DNA of 64,000 nt from Cytobacillus firmus (GTDB lineage Bacteria; Bacillota; Bacilli; Bacillales; Cytobacillaceae): NCBI RefSeq assembly GCF_023715565.1, contig NZ_JAMBOJ010000002.1, positions 1-64,000 of the forward strand. The letters are read 5' to 3'. A program made the position numbers and the translations under genes. This document shows, piece by piece, positions 43,597 to 53,486 of this stretch (within the stretch, counting starts at the first letter, position 1; every line of letters begins with the position of its first letter). Under the pieces are notes generated by a model, which ran no database searches, was not told the origin of the DNA, and saw only the letters and a program-made list of their open reading frames with translations.

Positions 43597-44363
43597 GCCT
43601 GTTCCTCCCCCAGCTGGAATTGGACTTTTGGAAGTGTTATTTTCACAGTTGCCCCGTCTTTTTCATTTTTAAATATGTCTAAATCAGAGGTTTGAAAAAG
43701 AAGATCAAGCCGCTTTTTGACGTTGGAAAGACCCTGTCCTTTAGATATCATGTCCTTAAATGAATTATCACCTATACCAAGGCCGTTATCCTCCACATAT
43801 AAGGTGATGCAGCCTTCATGGCTGACAGCCTTAATGGAGAGGGAGAGCGGTCCCGTTTTTTTCTCCAGCCCGTGCTTGAATGAGTTTTCCACAATCGTCT
43901 GAAGAAGGTAAGGAGGCACATAGTGCTTCAATGCTTCCTCATCTATATCCTCCGCAATGGTGAGGCGGTTATGAAACCGCAGCTCCTGAATCTTCAGATA
44001 ATATTTTGTGTACTCCCATTCCTTCTCTAATGGAATGAGCTGCTCCTTGATCTGGTATTTGAATTTTAAAAATAGGGACAGGGTTTCCATCGCTTTAATC
44101 AGTGTATCTATGCGGTTTAAACGGGCAAGACCGAGCATCAGGTTGATTGTATTGAATAAAAAATGGGGGTGGATTTGCTGGTTCAGCTGCATATATTTGC
44201 TTTCTTGCAGTGTGTTTTCAAGAACGACCTGCTGTTTCTCAAAGGAAAGCGTGTCTATTTGTTTCTCAAACGCCAGCACCATCATTAAAATAATCGCACC
44301 CGCCATCGGAACGAATATCGAAAAAATTGCAAACAATGAAAAGGTCTCGTAAGTAATTAACAT
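43593..44363 (-). CDS. LytS/YesM-type sensor histidine kinase, minimal
   Basis: 256 residues. One N-terminal membrane segment (FSLFAIFSIFVPMAGAIILMMVLAF), a short coiled coil, then the His_kinase domain with phospho-acceptor motif QIHPHFLFNTIN and the HATPase domain (VENSFKHGLEKK, VEDNGLGIGD). There is no extracellular sensor domain. ATG 44363 is chosen; the frame stays open upstream to 44480 but that part is made of the intergenic TGCAAATAG repeats. The gene overlaps the regulator gene by ATGA. Confidence 0.85.
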   Translation of the reverse strand: MLITYETFSLFAIFSIFVPMAGAIILMMVLAFEKQIDTLSFEKQQVVLENTLQESKYMQLNQQIHPHFLFNTINLMLGLARLNRIDTLIKAMETLSLFLKFKYQIKEQLIPLEKEWEYTKYYLKIQELRFHNRLTIAEDIDEEALKHYVPPYLLQTIVENSFKHGLEKKTGPLSLSIKAVSHEGCITLYVEDNGLGIGDNSFKDMISKGQGLSNVKKRLDLLFQTSDLDIFKNEKDGATVKITLPKVQFQLGEEQA

Positions 44364-44454
44364 GATCTTCACTGCCTTAAAAGAATTTCTAATAGTATAA
44401 CATGTCAGATAACTGCTTAGTAAGGTAATTCGGGAAACGTAATAAAATAGCATT

Positions 44455-44557
44455 TGCAAATAGATCCGGGAATTTTGCAAATAGATTTAAGATTTTGCAA
44501 ACAAGAAGAGTTTATTTGCAAATAGATTTACAAATAGAATCTTATTTCTGCAAATAG
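44455..44557 (+). repeat. 20-21-bp-periodic TGCAAATAG array, copy 3
   Basis: Cores begin at 44455, 44476, 44496 (TGCAAACAA), 44517, 44529 (TACAAATAG, out of phase) and 44549. Spacings are 21, 20, 21, 12 and 20. The consensus is the same as copies 1 and 2. Confidence 0.88.
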
Positions 44558-44704
44558 ACACACTGAAGAAGAGTGAGTGGCTGAATTTAAGCTATTATTA
44601 AGCAAGAAAAATAGCAAACGCCGCAATTGGAACGCCAGGAAGCCTGCAAAAAGGCTGCAATCCAGCGGAAAACCATGAATGAGCCCCAACGCAAACTACA
44701 ATAA

Positions 44705-44729
44705 AGAGCGAAGCCGCAAAGCTCCGCTC
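44705..44729 (-). terminator. Terminator of the oligopeptide ABC operon
   Basis: GAGCGGAGC / GCTTCGCTC stem on the minus strand, followed by TTTATT. It lies 55 bases after the last gene of the operon. Confidence 0.65.
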
Positions 44730-44783
44730 AAAAGGGGGTTACACAATATATTGAGATCAGCTCTAGGCTGGTACTCTAACAAT

Positions 44784-45779
44784 TTAAGAGATTTGCTCCG
44801 CATAATGGCAGGCAGCCTGGTGTTCTTCTCCCAGACTCTTAAGTTCCGGATCTGTCTGTTTGCACAAATCGGTAGCCAGCGGACATCTCGTATGGAACCG
44901 GCAGCCGGAAGGTGGATCGATAGGTGACGGGACATCGCCCTTCAGGATGATCCGTTCTTTTTTCTTCTTCCGGTTTGGTTCCGGAATGGCTGACAGCAGT
45001 GCCTGTGTATAAGGATGGCACGGGTTGTCGAATAAGCTTTTCTTCTCAGCAATTTCAACCACTTTTCCCAGATACATCACGATAATCCGGTCAGAGATAT
45101 GGCGCACAACCCCAAGGTCATGAGAGATAAATAGATAGGTTAAGCCGTATTCCTTCTGCAGTTTTTTTAATAGATTCAGAACCTGAGCCTGAACGGAAAC
45201 ATCAAGCGCAGATACGGCCTCATCACAAATGATCAGCTTTGGTTCTACCGCCAACGCACGGGCAATTCCGATTCGCTGGCGTTGGCCGCCGCTGAATTCG
45301 TGCGGATATCGATCAATATGTTCTTCCTTTAATCCGACCTGTTCTAAAAGTTCAACTGCCCGGCGCCTCCTGTCCACTTTCGGAACAACATTCAGGATCC
45401 CCATTGCTTCCTCAAGCGTCTGGCCAACCGACCTTCTTGGATTGAGAGATGCGAACGGATCCTGGAAAATGACCTGCAAGTCTTTGCGGATCGAACGCAT
45501 CTCCCTTTTTGATTTAGACAGCAAATTCGTTCCCTGAAAGATCACCTCCCCGCCAGTCGGCTCATCCAGGCGCAAAATCGCACGCCCTGTGGTTGACTTT
45601 CCACAGCCGGATTCTCCGACAATGCTGACGGTTTCTCCTTCATAAATTGTAAAGTTCACGCCGTCAACCGCCTTTACATGATTGACAGTGCGGCCAAAAA
45701 CGCCGCCTTTAATCGGGAAGTACTGCTGCAGGTCCTTGACATGAAGGATTTCCTTTTCTTTAGTTAGCGTGGCTGACAT
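44784..45779 (-). CDS. Oligopeptide ABC transporter ATP-binding protein (OppF/DppF type)
   Basis: 331 residues. Walker [12 protein letters not shown], signature [14 protein letters not shown], Walker [13 protein letters not shown] and the C-terminal oligopeptide/dipeptide transporter extension with a Cys-rich segment ([14 protein letters not shown]), which in relatives carries a 4Fe-4S cluster. It overlaps the oppD-type gene by 20 bases and is last in the dppC-dppB-oppD-oppF operon. Confidence 0.94.
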   Translation of the reverse strand: MSATLTKEKEILHVKDLQQYFPIKGGVFGRTVNHVKAVDGVNFTIYEGETVSIVGESGCGKSTTGRAILRLDEPTGGEVIFQGTNLLSKSKREMRSIRKDLQVIFQDPFASLNPRRSVGQTLEEAMGILNVVPKVDRRRRAVELLEQVGLKEEHIDRYPHEFSGGQRQRIGIARALAVEPKLIICDEAVSALDVSVQAQVLNLLKKLQKEYGLTYLFISHDLGVVRHISDRIIVMYLGKVVEIAEKKSLFDNPCHPYTQALLSAIPEPNRKKKKERIILKGDVPSPIDPPSGCRFHTRCPLATDLCKQTDPELKSLGEEHQAACHYAEQIS

Positions 45780-46794
45780 CTGCTGCGACCTCCTTTACTG
45801 CCGGTCCGTCCCATCTTTCCGAGTACATCCAGCAGCGTACTTTGTCATCGTTATCTATTAATAAGTCCGGTTCTTCCGTCCTGCACAAATCAGTGGCAAA
45901 CGGGCATCTAGGCGCAAAGCTGCAGCCGGGGGGGAGGTTGTCCGGGCTTGGAACCGTGCCCGGAATGGCTTCCAATTCCTCGACATCCCTGTCGACAGCT
46001 GGAATACTTCTAAGCAGGCCTTGTGTATAAGGATGCTTAGGGTCTTCAAAAAGGGAATCCACATCTGTATGCTCAACAATTTTCCCGCAATACATTACAG
46101 CGACACGGTCACAGGTTTCGGAGACAACCCCCATATCATGCGTAATCATGATGACAGCCGTTCCTAGCTGTTCCTGCAGATTTTTTAAAAGGTCAAGGAT
46201 TTGCGCCTGGATTGTTACATCCAAAGCTGTCGTCGGTTCATCAGCAATCAGCAGCTCTGGCTTGCATGCCAAAGCCATCGCAATCATGACACGCTGGCGC
46301 ATCCCGCCGCTTAATTCATGAGGTTCCTGTTTGGCTCTTTTTTCGGGAGAAGGGATGCCGACTAGTCTAAGCATTTCCACTGCGTTTTGCCATGCTTCCT
46401 TCTTTGGAAGCTTTTGATGAATCCGGAAAGCTTCTGCAATCTGCTCTCCAACCGAATAGACAGGATTGAGTGAAGTCATCGGCTCTTGAAAAATCATCGA
46501 AATCTTGTTTCCGCGCATTTGCCGCATGCCTTCCTCTGTTTCTGAAAGCAGGTTTTTCCCTTTAAAATTGATTTCCCCGTCCACAATCTTTCCCGGAGGC
46601 TTTGCAATAAGCCGCATGATGGAGAGAGAGGTGATGCTCTTGCCGCTCCCAGATTCTCCAACAATGCCGAGCGTTTCTCCTCTTTTTACATTAAAGTCAA
46701 CACCGTCAACTGCTCTAATGACTTTTTTGCCGGAGAAGAAATGAGTTTTTAAGCTTTTCACTTCCAGTATCGTTTCTTTATGTTCAGTTCCCAT
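45760..46794 (-). CDS. Oligopeptide ABC transporter ATP-binding protein (OppD/DppD type)
   Basis: 344 residues from ATG 46794, which follows AGGAG by 8 bases; the in-frame start at 46812 overlaps this region and has no site. Walker [12 protein letters not shown], signature [14 protein letters not shown], Walker [14 protein letters not shown] and the Cys-containing C-terminal extension ([14 protein letters not shown]). It pairs with the OppF-type ATPase to power peptide import. Confidence 0.94.
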   Translation of the reverse strand: MGTEHKETILEVKSLKTHFFSGKKVIRAVDGVDFNVKRGETLGIVGESGSGKSITSLSIMRLIAKPPGKIVDGEINFKGKNLLSETEEGMRQMRGNKISMIFQEPMTSLNPVYSVGEQIAEAFRIHQKLPKKEAWQNAVEMLRLVGIPSPEKRAKQEPHELSGGMRQRVMIAMALACKPELLIADEPTTALDVTIQAQILDLLKNLQEQLGTAVIMITHDMGVVSETCDRVAVMYCGKIVEHTDVDSLFEDPKHPYTQGLLRSIPAVDRDVEELEAIPGTVPSPDNLPPGCSFAPRCPFATDLCRTEEPDLLIDNDDKVRCWMYSERWDGPAVKEVAADVSHAN

Positions 46795-46824
46795 ATTTCT
46801 TGCTCCTCTCAATCGGGGATGGTT

Positions 46825-47745
46825 TTAGTTCAGTTCAACACGTTTATTCAGGAATCGGTAGGACAGGTCAACAAGCAGGTTGACGATGACAAACAGCACA
46901 GATACGAATAAAATGGATCCCTGCACAAGCGGCAGGTCGCGCATCCGGATGGCATCAATAATCAATCGTCCGACTCCATTGATGGCAAAGACAGACTCTG
47001 TTAAAACGGTTCCGCCGAGAAGGGCTCCAAACTGCAGTCCGACAACTGTAATAACTGGAATCAGTGCATTTTTTAAGGCGTGCTTATAAATGATCAGTCG
47101 TTGACGGACACCCTTTGCCTTGGCAGTGCGGATATAGTCCTGGCGGATAACCTCAAGCATGCTTGCGCGGGTCATTCGGGCCACAATGGCTGCACCGCCT
47201 GTTCCGAGTGTAATAGCCGGGAGGATGATATGGCTGAAGGTCCCCCAGCCGGCAACAGGGAACCACTGTAGTTCCACTGAAAAGTAAATGATCAGCATAA
47301 GGCCGAGCCAGAAGTTCGGCAGGGATACGCCAAGAAGGGCAACCATCATTAAGGCAACATCTGTGAAACTGTTTTGCTTTGTTGCAGCTATAATTCCGAT
47401 TAGAACACCTAGAACCACTGTAATCACAATACTCCAGAAGGCCAATTCAAGTGTGATGGGCAAACGGACGAGTATTTCGTCCAGAACAGGGCGGCTTGTC
47501 CGGATGGATTCGCCAAAATCCCCTTTTACAACATCCCCAACATAACTGAAGTATTGCAGGGCGAGGGGCTGATCAAGCCCGAGGTCATGCCGGATTGCCT
47601 CTACTTGCTCATCAGTTGCTCCTTCCCCAGCTACCAGAACAGCGGGATCGCCGGGAACCATTTGCATGATGAGAAAAACCATAAGGGTAACGCCCAGCAG
47701 AACCGGGATGATTTGAATGAGCCTGCGCATTAGAAAAATAAACAT
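46825..47745 (-). CDS. Oligopeptide ABC transporter permease (DppB type)
   Basis: 306 residues, ATG after AAGGAGGT. Six membrane helices; N-terminus MFIFLMRRLIQIIPVLLGVTL and the EAA-type cytoplasmic loop ARMTRASMLEVIRQDYIRTAKAKG are diagnostic. Forms the channel with the DppC-type permease 12 bases upstream. Confidence 0.94.
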   Translation of the reverse strand: MFIFLMRRLIQIIPVLLGVTLMVFLIMQMVPGDPAVLVAGEGATDEQVEAIRHDLGLDQPLALQYFSYVGDVVKGDFGESIRTSRPVLDEILVRLPITLELAFWSIVITVVLGVLIGIIAATKQNSFTDVALMMVALLGVSLPNFWLGLMLIIYFSVELQWFPVAGWGTFSHIILPAITLGTGGAAIVARMTRASMLEVIRQDYIRTAKAKGVRQRLIIYKHALKNALIPVITVVGLQFGALLGGTVLTESVFAINGVGRLIIDAIRMRDLPLVQGSILFVSVLFVIVNLLVDLSYRFLNKRVELN

Positions 47746-47757
47746 GGTAGTACCTCC

Positions 47758-48657
47758 TTAGTTTTTCATTCGCGGATCCAGTGCATCGCGGAGTCCGTCA
47801 CCAAATAGGTTAAAGCCCAGAACGATCAGGGCGATGGCAATGCCCGGGAAAAGTGCGATATGCGGTGCTGTGAACAGGAAGTCACGGCCATCGCTCAGCA
47901 TGGCTCCCCATTCTGGAGTTGGCGGCTGTGCTCCCATTCCCAGGAAGGAAAGTCCGGCAACTGATAAAATCGATGTAGCCAGACGCAATGTTCCCTGTAC
48001 GATGATCGGACTCAAAATATTAGGCAGAATATGAACAAAAATAATTTTCAGATCGCTTGCTCCTAAAACTCGTATGGCATCGATGTATTCCATTTTCTTA
48101 ACACTTAAGGTTGAGCCGCGGACAATGCGGGCAAAAGTAGGGATTGAAAAAACACCGACAGCAATCATGACATTAATGAGGCTTGGTCCGAGTGCACTGA
48201 CAATGGCTAATGCAAGCAGCAATCCAGGGAATGCAAGCAGTACATCAATGAAACGCATGATAATCGTATCCACCAAGCCACCGTAGTAGCCGGAGATTAT
48301 TCCCAGGACAATTCCGAATAATGCCCCGATAAAGACTGATACAAAGCCAACTGCCAGGGAAAGCTGTGAACCGTACAAGATACGGCTGAAAATATCCCGC
48401 CCTTTATCATCAGTCCCCATAATATGGTCAGCTGATGGAGACTGCAGTTTGTTCACAAGGTCAATTTCGAATGGATCATAAGGCGAGATAAGTGGTGCAA
48501 GGACAGCGAGAATAATGTAAATAAGAACAATGCTGCCGCCCACCAGCGACATTTTGTTTTTGATAAGGGCTTTTGCCAGGTCGGCTCCCTTGGCCTTCCT
48601 TTTAGATACAGGCACTGGAGCTTTGGCTGTTTCTTGAGGATTAGCAAATGTGCTCAT
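47758..48657 (-). CDS. Oligopeptide ABC transporter permease (DppC type)
   Basis: 299 residues, ATG after GGGGGG. N-terminal cytoplasmic segment, then helices; HIMGTDDKGRDIFSRILYG is typical of the family N-terminal domain, and RIVRGSTLSVKKMEYIDAIRVLGAS is the EAA loop. First gene of the minus-strand transporter operon, divergent from the Xaa-Pro peptidase gene. Confidence 0.94.
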   Translation of the reverse strand: MSTFANPQETAKAPVPVSKRKAKGADLAKALIKNKMSLVGGSIVLIYIILAVLAPLISPYDPFEIDLVNKLQSPSADHIMGTDDKGRDIFSRILYGSQLSLAVGFVSVFIGALFGIVLGIISGYYGGLVDTIIMRFIDVLLAFPGLLLALAIVSALGPSLINVMIAVGVFSIPTFARIVRGSTLSVKKMEYIDAIRVLGASDLKIIFVHILPNILSPIIVQGTLRLATSILSVAGLSFLGMGAQPPTPEWGAMLSDGRDFLFTAPHIALFPGIAIALIVLGFNLFGDGLRDALDPRMKN

Positions 48658-48894
48658 GATTTTGTTCCCCCCATGTCTCTTATTGGTTGAGACCTAATTT
48701 ATCAAAAATATTAACTATTTTGTCTGAATTTTATGATAAAGTAAAAAATTCGCAAAAACATGACAAAATATCGAAAACATTGGCTAATTATTTTTCCTAT
48801 AATGGATTCAACCTTAACAAATGAGCTGATTTAGGCAGATTCATTGTAGAACCATCGTAGAACTACATATTCAAACATACTAGGGGGTGAAGGG
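48658..48894. promoter_or_regulatory. Divergent promoter region of the peptide cluster
   Basis: 237 AT-rich bases between the dppC-type and Xaa-Pro peptidase genes. A TATAAT (48798-48803) serves the plus strand about 92 bases before the peptidase start; no matching -35 was seen. Probable target of the AraC-type regulator, by inference only. Confidence 0.5.
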
Positions 48895-49962
48895 ATGGAA
48901 CATAGAATTGAAAAGCTAAGAAGGAAAATGTCGGAAAATGGCTGGAAGGGTGTTTTTATATACTCTCCTGAGAACAGATACTACTTTTCCGGATACAAAG
49001 GATCTGCAGGTGCTCTGTTAATAGAAGAGAATTCTCAGAAGCTATTCACAGATTTCCGCTATGTGGATCAGGCGAAAGATCAGGCACCCGATTTCGATGT
49101 GATCCAGCATCAGCAAAACCTGATCGAAATGGTTTGTAATTCCGCAATTAAAAATGGAACACTCGCCCTTGAACTTGGAGATGTCCCAGCATCAGTTTAT
49201 CTGGAAATTCAAACAAGGCTGCCGGAAGTTGAGCTTGTTGATGTTACATCTGAAACAAATGAAATCCGCATGATTAAAGATGAAGCAGAAATTGAAAACA
49301 TGAGGCGAGGGATTGAGATATGTGATCAGGCTTTCACGCACATTTTGGATTTCATCCGTCCAGGCATAACTGAAAAGGATATCGGACTGGAACTGGAAAT
49401 TTTCATGAAAACGCAGGGTGCCGAACGCATTAAGCCCAATCATGTGATTGCATCAGGTCCGCGTTCCTGTCTTCCCCATGGACAGGCTACAGACCGGATG
49501 GTCGAGGTCGGGGAGTTTGTCAAAATGGATTACGGCGCCATTGTAAACGGCTATTTCTCTGATTTTACGAGGACCGTTGTTGTGGGAGAACCGTCTGAAA
49601 AGCAGGAGGAGATATACAATATCGTCCGCCGGGCGCAGGAGGAATCCTTGAAGGCAATCGGTCCCGGAAAAACGTGCAGAGAGCTTGATGAAATCGGACG
49701 CGGCATTATCCGTGAAGCAGGATATGGCGATAACTTTGGACACAGCCTCGGACATTCCTTGGGCTTGGCCATCCATGAACAGCCTGCCATGAGAGCGACA
49801 GATGAGACCGTTCTTCAGGAAGGGATGGTCATCACTGTAGAACCGGGGATTTATATTCCCGGGTTTGGCGGAGTCAGGATAGAAGATTTGGTTGTGATTA
49901 CGAAAGATGGTCATGTGAATTTCACCAAATCAACGAAAGACCTGCAAGTGATATCATATTAA
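48895..49962 (+). CDS. Xaa-Pro peptidase (M24 family)
   Basis: 355 residues, cytoplasmic. An N-terminal creatinase-like domain (about 1-125) precedes the pita-bread M24 metallopeptidase domain with metal-ligand regions MDYGAIVNGYFSDFTRT, FGHSLGHSLGLAIHE and VEPGIYIPGFGGVRIEDLV. It removes N-terminal residues before proline. Its location, divergent from the peptide permease and upstream of the binding protein, suggests that it processes the imported peptide. Confidence 0.93.
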   Translation: MEHRIEKLRRKMSENGWKGVFIYSPENRYYFSGYKGSAGALLIEENSQKLFTDFRYVDQAKDQAPDFDVIQHQQNLIEMVCNSAIKNGTLALELGDVPASVYLEIQTRLPEVELVDVTSETNEIRMIKDEAEIENMRRGIEICDQAFTHILDFIRPGITEKDIGLELEIFMKTQGAERIKPNHVIASGPRSCLPHGQATDRMVEVGEFVKMDYGAIVNGYFSDFTRTVVVGEPSEKQEEIYNIVRRAQEESLKAIGPGKTCRELDEIGRGIIREAGYGDNFGHSLGHSLGLAIHEQPAMRATDETVLQEGMVITVEPGIYIPGFGGVRIEDLVVITKDGHVNFTKSTKDLQVISY

Positions 49963-49979
49963 ACAGGGGGTAAGGGAAA

Positions 49980-51533
49980 ATGAAAATGAGAAGTTTTTGG
50001 CTGGGAATAGCAGCCCTGATTTTATTATTAGCCGGATGTTCTGGAGGCAGCGACCCCGGAAGCCTGGAAGCTTCCAGCGGTGATTCTAATGCTTCAAATA
50101 AAGACCTGGTTATTGCTGTCCTGTCAGATGCGACTAAATTGGATCCTCATCTTGGCACAGATATTCCATCAGCGAATGTGTATCACGGAAAAATTTACGA
50201 AGGTCTTGTGCAGCAGGATGAGAATATGGAAATCCAGCCTGCTCTTGCTACAGAATGGAAGCAGCTTGACGATCTAACATGGGAATTCAAACTTCGCGAA
50301 GGCGTAAAGTTCCATGATGGAACTGATTTTACTGCACAAGCTGTTCAGAAAACAATCGAACGTGTTCTTTCAGAAGAAACGGCTTCACCGCGTTCAAACC
50401 TATTTGAAATGATAAAAGAGGTAAAAGCAGTTGATGATCACACGGTTCAATTGATTACAGAATACCCGTATGCGCCATTATTGGCCAACCTTGCTCATTA
50501 TGCAGCCGGCATCCTTAGCCCAGCTGCCATTGAGTCAGGAGAAAGCCTTGGTCAAAATCCGGTTGGAACCGGCCCATACAAGCTTGGCGAGTGGAAGCCA
50601 GGACAGGAAATCAAATTGACTGCATTCGAAGATTACTGGGGCGATAAACCTTCAATGGAAACTGTCACATATAAGGTGGTTCCGGAAGATTCTACCCGTA
50701 TTGCCATGGTTGAAACAGGGGAAGCGCATATTGCGGAGCCTGTGCCAGTAACAGAAGTAGAGCGCATTGAAAACAGCAATAGCATGGAGCTTGTGCGCAG
50801 TGATGCGTTAGGTGTTGATTACATCGGATTTAACATTGGGAAAGAACCATTCAATAATGTAAAAGTACGCCAGGCCATCAGCTATGCGATTGATACAGAA
50901 GCGATTGTAAAAGGTGTTTATAACAATGTGGGTACAGTGGCAACAGCGCCGATGGGACCTGCCATCTGGGGTCATAACCCTGATCTTGAAGGTTATAAAT
51001 ATAACCTTGAAAAAGCGAAGAAGCTTTTAGCAGAAGCCGGTTACCCGGAAGGCTTCAAAACAACCATCTGGACTAATGACAATAAAGCCCGTATGGACGT
51101 AGCGGAAGTTGTTCAGTCTCAATTAAAAGGCATTGGAATAGAAGTAGAAACAAAAGTAGTGGAGTGGGGCGCTTACCTTGAAGGTACAGCAAAAGGTGAC
51201 CACGATATGTTTATCCTTGGGTGGTCTAATATGACTGGAGATGCGGACTACAACCAGTACTTCCTGTTCCACAGTGATGCACGAGGAAACCCTGGAAATC
51301 GTTCTTTCTACAGCAACCCGAAAGTGGATGAGCTGATTGACAAAGGACGACAGGAAACAGATGAGCAAAAACGTCTTGAGATCTATGCAGAAGCTCAGAA
51401 AATTGAAATGGAAGAAGCACCTATCGTCTTCCTTCGCAATGATGAAGACCTTGCTGTTATCGGCAGCAAGGTGAAAGGCTTCTGGATGCATCCATCAGGA
51501 TTGTACATGCTTGAAAAGGTAACGGTTGAATAA
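49980..51533 (+). CDS. Peptide-binding lipoprotein of the ABC transporter (SBP family 5)
   Basis: 517 residues with lipobox LLLAGCSGGS. It has the family-5 fold signatures LDPHLGTDIPSANVYHGKIYEGL, GTGPYKLGEWKPGQEI and VRQAISYAIDTEAIVKGVYN. It is the external binding protein of the DppBC-OppDF transporter, but is transcribed with the Xaa-Pro peptidase on the opposite strand. Substrate class (peptide, glutathione-like or other) cannot be set from the sequence. Confidence 0.92.
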   Translation: MKMRSFWLGIAALILLLAGCSGGSDPGSLEASSGDSNASNKDLVIAVLSDATKLDPHLGTDIPSANVYHGKIYEGLVQQDENMEIQPALATEWKQLDDLTWEFKLREGVKFHDGTDFTAQAVQKTIERVLSEETASPRSNLFEMIKEVKAVDDHTVQLITEYPYAPLLANLAHYAAGILSPAAIESGESLGQNPVGTGPYKLGEWKPGQEIKLTAFEDYWGDKPSMETVTYKVVPEDSTRIAMVETGEAHIAEPVPVTEVERIENSNSMELVRSDALGVDYIGFNIGKEPFNNVKVRQAISYAIDTEAIVKGVYNNVGTVATAPMGPAIWGHNPDLEGYKYNLEKAKKLLAEAGYPEGFKTTIWTNDNKARMDVAEVVQSQLKGIGIEVETKVVEWGAYLEGTAKGDHDMFILGWSNMTGDADYNQYFLFHSDARGNPGNRSFYSNPKVDELIDKGRQETDEQKRLEIYAEAQKIEMEEAPIVFLRNDEDLAVIGSKVKGFWMHPSGLYMLEKVTVE

Positions 51534-51549
51534 GGCTTTAATCAAAAAT

Positions 51550-51582
51550 AGGAGCTGTAGCCCTTAGGGTACGGCTCCTTTC
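51550..51582 (+). terminator. Terminator after the binding-protein gene
   Basis: GGAGC-GTACCC type imperfect stem (AGGAGCTGTAGCCC / GGGTACGGCTCCT) with a TTTC tail. Confidence 0.75.
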
Positions 51583-51686
51583 ATCGCAAGTATTTCTAAA
51601 TCCGAAGGTTTTTATCAAATTAAAACGTTCATAGTTTAATAATTTGCTATAATCAAAACTAAACAATAATTCCAGAGGTGAACTCC

Positions 51687-53297
51687 ATGAATTTCGATTT
51701 CCAACACCATCCCTACCCATCCCAGCGAACGACCGTCATGGCAAACAACGGCATGGTCGCAACGTCCCAGCCGCTTGCGGCACAGGCTGGATTAGATATC
51801 ATGAAAAAAGGCGGAAATGCCATTGATGCCGCAATCGCCACAGCGGCAGCATTAACGGTGGTTGAACCGACATCCAACGGAATCGGCGGCGACGCATTTG
51901 CCCTCGTCTGGACGAAGGGAGAACTGCATGGTTTGAATGCAAGCGGCCCTGCACCAAAGTCCATTTCAATAGAAGCTCTAAAGGAAAGGGGCTACGAGAA
52001 AATGCCGACACACGGCTGGATGCCTGTCACGGTGCCGGGTGCTCCATCCGCATGGGCTGAGCTTTCCAAGCGGTTCGGCAGGCTTTCGTTAAAAGAAGTC
52101 CTTCAGCCCGCAATCGAGTATGCGGAAAAAGGGTATCCTTTAACACCGATCCTCGGCAAGTACTGGCAGTATGCGTATAAAAAGTTCAAACAAATCCTGA
52201 CGGAAGATGATTTCCAGCATTGGTTTGAAACCTTTGCTCCGGACGGACGGGCTCCTGAAATTGGCGAGGTCTGGCGGTCTGAAGGCCATGCAGCCACTTT
52301 AAGAGCCATTGGCGAAACAGACAGCGAAAGCTTTTACCGCGGGGAGATCGCTGAAAAAATTGATGCTTTTTCAAAAAAATACAATGCCTTCTTATCAAAA
52401 GAAGACCTTGCTGATTACAAGGCGGAATGGGTAGCTCCCATCAAAGTGAACTATCGAGGCTATGATGTTTGGGAAATCCCGCCGAACGGCCAGGGGCTTG
52501 TAGCTCTCTTAGGGTTAAACATTGCCAAAGGCTATGAATTTGGTGATAAAGATACGGTTGATACATACCACAAACAAATTGAAGCGATGAAGTTAGCTTT
52601 CACAGATGGCAAGGCATTTATTACGGATGCTGCGGAAATGAAAGTGACTGTTGAAGAACTGCTCTCGGAGGAGTACGGCAAATCCCGCCGCAGCGAAATT
52701 GGTGAGGAAGCCGTAACACCTGAGCCATACGAGCCGCCGCGCGGGGGGACTGTTTATTTGGCGACAGCCGACAGCGATGGGAATATGGTTTCCTTCATCC
52801 AAAGCAATTATATGGGATTCGGCTCAGGGCTTGTAGTTCCTGGAACGGGAATTGCCCTTCAGAATCGCGGACATGACTTCTCTTTGAACCCGGAACACCA
52901 CAATGCACTGAAGCCGGGCAAGAAAACATATCACACGATTATCCCTGGATTCCTGACAAAAGACGGCGAAGCGGTTGGACCGTTCGGTGTAATGGGCGGC
53001 TATATGCAGCCGCAGGGTCATATGCAGGTGGTCATGAATACAGTGGATTTCCACTTGAACCCGCAGGCTGCTCTCGATGCGCCAAGATGGCAGTGGATTG
53101 AAGGGAAAAAGGTCCAGGTGGAGCCCCATTTCCCTAATCACATTGCCCAGGCTTTGGTGCGCAAAGGACATCAAATTGAGGTAACCGTTGATACAGGCGG
53201 ATTCGGCCGCGGCCAAATTATCTGGCGTGACCCGAAAACAGGCGTTCTTATGGGAGGAACCGAAGCGCGAACAGACGGATCAATCGCAGCCTGGTAA
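51687..53297 (+). CDS. Gamma-glutamyltransferase family enzyme, cytoplasmic (YwrD-like)
   Basis: 536 residues from ATG 51687, 6 bases after AGAGGTG; an in-frame GTG (51678) lies in the site. It belongs to the N-terminal-nucleophile GGT family. The predicted self-cleavage nucleophile is Thr355 in PRGGTVYLATADSDG, with NYMGFGSGLVVPGTGI and HTIIPGFL following. No signal peptide is present, unlike secreted Ggt, so it would act inside the cell on imported or internal gamma-glutamyl or N-acyl compounds. In B. subtilis the similar ywrD gene is also near chromate-transporter-family genes (ywrA, ywrB). Confidence 0.88.
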   Translation: MNFDFQHHPYPSQRTTVMANNGMVATSQPLAAQAGLDIMKKGGNAIDAAIATAAALTVVEPTSNGIGGDAFALVWTKGELHGLNASGPAPKSISIEALKERGYEKMPTHGWMPVTVPGAPSAWAELSKRFGRLSLKEVLQPAIEYAEKGYPLTPILGKYWQYAYKKFKQILTEDDFQHWFETFAPDGRAPEIGEVWRSEGHAATLRAIGETDSESFYRGEIAEKIDAFSKKYNAFLSKEDLADYKAEWVAPIKVNYRGYDVWEIPPNGQGLVALLGLNIAKGYEFGDKDTVDTYHKQIEAMKLAFTDGKAFITDAAEMKVTVEELLSEEYGKSRRSEIGEEAVTPEPYEPPRGGTVYLATADSDGNMVSFIQSNYMGFGSGLVVPGTGIALQNRGHDFSLNPEHHNALKPGKKTYHTIIPGFLTKDGEAVGPFGVMGGYMQPQGHMQVVMNTVDFHLNPQAALDAPRWQWIEGKKVQVEPHFPNHIAQALVRKGHQIEVTVDTGGFGRGQIIWRDPKTGVLMGGTEARTDGSIAAW

Positions 53298-53353
53298 TAA
53301 AAAGTGAGGAAGCAGAACGCATATAAGAGTAAAATAACCATATAAAAGGTATA

Positions 53354-53388
53354 GGGGAGCGGACCACACAAAAGCCGCTCCTTCATCT
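53354..53388 (+). terminator. Terminator after the GGT-like gene
   Basis: GGAGCGG / CCGCTCC stem with a 15-base loop, followed by a short pyrimidine run; 57 bases after the stop. Confidence 0.6.
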
Positions 53389-53486
53389 GCTTTTCCGGAG
53401 ATGGAGGCAGTGTTACCTAACTGGTCTAGTAGTGGTATAGGTACCTGGTACCGATGATAAAAACAACGAAAAGAGGTGGAGGCATC

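Larger units (their letters stand above)
44364..44783. other. Intergenic region with TGCAAATAG array, between kinase and oppF-type genes
   Basis: 420 bases without a supported gene. It carries the third copy of the 21-bp-periodic array (44455-44557) and the probable terminator of the upstream ABC operon (44705-44729). The promoter of the kinase operon must also lie here. Confidence 0.6.

Noticed and set aside
44364-44480. Longer N-terminus of the histidine kinase
   Set aside because: The extension is encoded by the TGCAAATAG repeat region and lacks a start signal; the membrane segment begins just after ATG 44363.
48717-48731. CodY box upstream of the peptide transporter operon
   Set aside because: TTTTGTCTGAATTTT matches the CodY consensus at only about 10 of 15 positions, too weak to report in AT-rich DNA.
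53420-53445. GntR/YvoA-type operator (TGGTCTAG...) before the CHR pair
   Set aside because: Only one half-site is present (TGGTCTAGTAGTGG) and no GntR-type regulator is nearby.
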